From: Paracoccus caeni
GTDB taxonomy: Bacteria > Pseudomonadota > Alphaproteobacteria > Rhodobacterales > Rhodobacteraceae
Assembly: GCF_016629665.1 (NCBI RefSeq)
Contig: NZ_JAEPRQ010000001.1
Coordinates: forward strand, 806,001-870,000
Direction of reading: 5' to 3'
Length of the DNA: 64,000 bases
In this document: piece after piece, positions 63,230 through 64,000 of the stretch
How the letters are laid out: each line of letters begins with the position of its first letter
Numbering within the stretch: position 1 is the first letter of the stretch
Notes under the pieces: generated by a model
What the model was told of the DNA's origin: nothing
The model's input: only the letters and a program-made list of their open reading frames with translations
The model's database searches: none
Position numbers and translations under genes: made by a program

Positions 63230-64000
63230 ATGGCGGATCGGATTGTGGCGAGGGCAGCGGCTCTTCTTCTGACGACGGCGATCACAACGCTGCTGGCGCA
63301 GCCTGCGATGGCACAGGACGGAGCGGCACAGGATGGTGCGCCGACGGTCCTGCAGACGATCACTCTGAACGCCGAGGGCGACACACGCCGCGGCGACCAG
63401 CTTTTCCCCGAGGCCGCGACAACCGGCACCAAGACCGCAACGCCGGTGGCGGAAGTGCCGCAGGCGATTAGCGTCGTCCCCCGTGCCCAGTTCGAGGCGC
63501 AATCCGCCGATCTGGTGACCGAGGCGTTGCGCTATGCGCCCGGCATCCTGTCGGAATCGAATGGCTACGACATCCGCTACGACTGGTATTGGGTGCGCGG
63601 GCAGGCCGCCTCGGGCATGTGGCAGGACGGGCTGCAATTGCCTAGCGATCCTTCGTCCTATGCCAATCCGGCCATCGATCCCTATACGCTTGAACGGGTC
63701 GAGCTGATCAAGGGCCCGGCCTCGGTTCTCTATGGTCAGACCGTTCCCGGCGGGCTGGTCAATCTGGTCTCGAAACGGCCGGAATGGCAGGCAAGCCGGT
63801 CGGTGAACGTGAAAACCTCGTCCTATGGCGGGTTGCAGACCGGCATCGACCTGACCGGCCCGGTCGCGGGTCGCAGCGATCTGGCATACCGGCTGACCGG
63901 CCTCTATCACAATATGGGCAGTCAGGTGGATCAAGAGCGCAGTCGCCATCTGACCTTCGCGCCCAGCCTTACATGGACGCCGGACGACCGCACCACCATC
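63230..64000 (+). CDS. TonB-dependent siderophore receptor (3' end outside the window)
   Basis: 257 codons visible, open to the window end. Signal peptide ARAAALLLTTAITTLLAQPA, cleaved near AMAQD; TonB-box-like PTVLQTITLNAE; plug domain with VAEVPQAISVVPRAQFEAQ, ALRYAPGI, DWYWVRGQ, and the ELIKGPASVLYGQTVPGG motif followed by the first barrel strands. Ferrichrome/hydroxamate-type (FhuA-like) receptor class is likely from the plug; the ligand is not determinable. Confidence 0.93.
   Translation, partial: MADRIVARAAALLLTTAITTLLAQPAMAQDGAAQDGAPTVLQTITLNAEGDTRRGDQLFPEAATTGTKTATPVAEVPQAISVVPRAQFEAQSADLVTEALRYAPGILSESNGYDIRYDWYWVRGQAASGMWQDGLQLPSDPSSYANPAIDPYTLERVELIKGPASVLYGQTVPGGLVNLVSKRPEWQASRSVNVKTSSYGGLQTGIDLTGPVAGRSDLAYRLTGLYHNMGSQVDQERSRHLTFAPSLTWTPDDRTTI

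Overview
The window reads as chromosome of a high-GC alphaproteobacterium of the Rhodobacteraceae, most likely Paracoccus or a close relative. Pointers are a ChpT phosphotransferase, a VPLPA-CTERM protein, ornithine-lipid genes olsBA, a DUF6525 protein, a Hint-domain secreted protein, class II ribonucleotide reductase and two copies of a short dispersed repeat typical of this group. The genus is inferred from gene content, not from a marker gene. Genes are dense, with many 4-base ATGA/GTGA overlaps.

Layout. 1-2.7 kb: end of a nucleoside-salvage operon (add, cut by the window edge, then upp) and a SPOR-domain protein. 2.7-5.7 kb: a 51-aa protein with its own terminator, tyrS, anmK and two identical tRNA-Asp genes. 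5.9-15.6 kb: a secreted protein, DUF1203 protein, proA, chpT, DUF3553, olsBA, class II RNR, a small secreted protein and a Hint protein that seems to use a CTG start. 16-18.4 kb: an APC permease and a VPLPA-CTERM protein.

18.5-33.0 kb is the centrepiece: a self-contained aerobic CoA-dependent 2-aminobenzoate (anthranilate) catabolic locus. It holds a CoA ligase, the fused monooxygenase/reductase, beta-oxidation-like enzymes, a thioesterase, a Rid-family protein lacking the usual arginine, a five-gene branched-chain-type ABC importer and two MarR regulators. Four copies of a 15-bp near-palindrome (TTTCA-N6-AAAT) lie before the monooxygenase, the binding-protein gene and the second marR, and probably tie the locus into one regulon.

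33-44.4 kb: housekeeping genes (Bax-inhibitor family, quinone oxidoreductase, XRE regulator, inositol-phosphatase-family enzyme, mgtE, 5-formyl-THF cyclo-ligase), then a decayed stretch with the 5' stub of a second, long-type nrdJ still preceded by two NrdR-like boxes exactly 31 bp apart. A COG0523 GTPase under a perfect Zur-type palindrome, an ABC-F ATPase and an OmpV-like porin follow.

44.3-46.9 kb: a small island between tRNA-Arg(CCG) and tRNA-Glu(TTC). A frameshifted tyrosine integrase lies at the tRNA-Arg end and a second integrase tail at the tRNA-Glu end; the cargo is rtcB plus a 96-aa partner. 47-60.8 kb: gatCA, AmpD-like amidase, opgG-family glucan protein, rnpB, rpmG, rsmI-yraN-gshB, a LpoA-like activator, glnD and murJ. 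60.8-64 kb: an ornithine-cyclodeaminase-family enzyme, a coding remnant, an AraC regulator and the start of a divergent TonB-dependent siderophore receptor cut by the window end.
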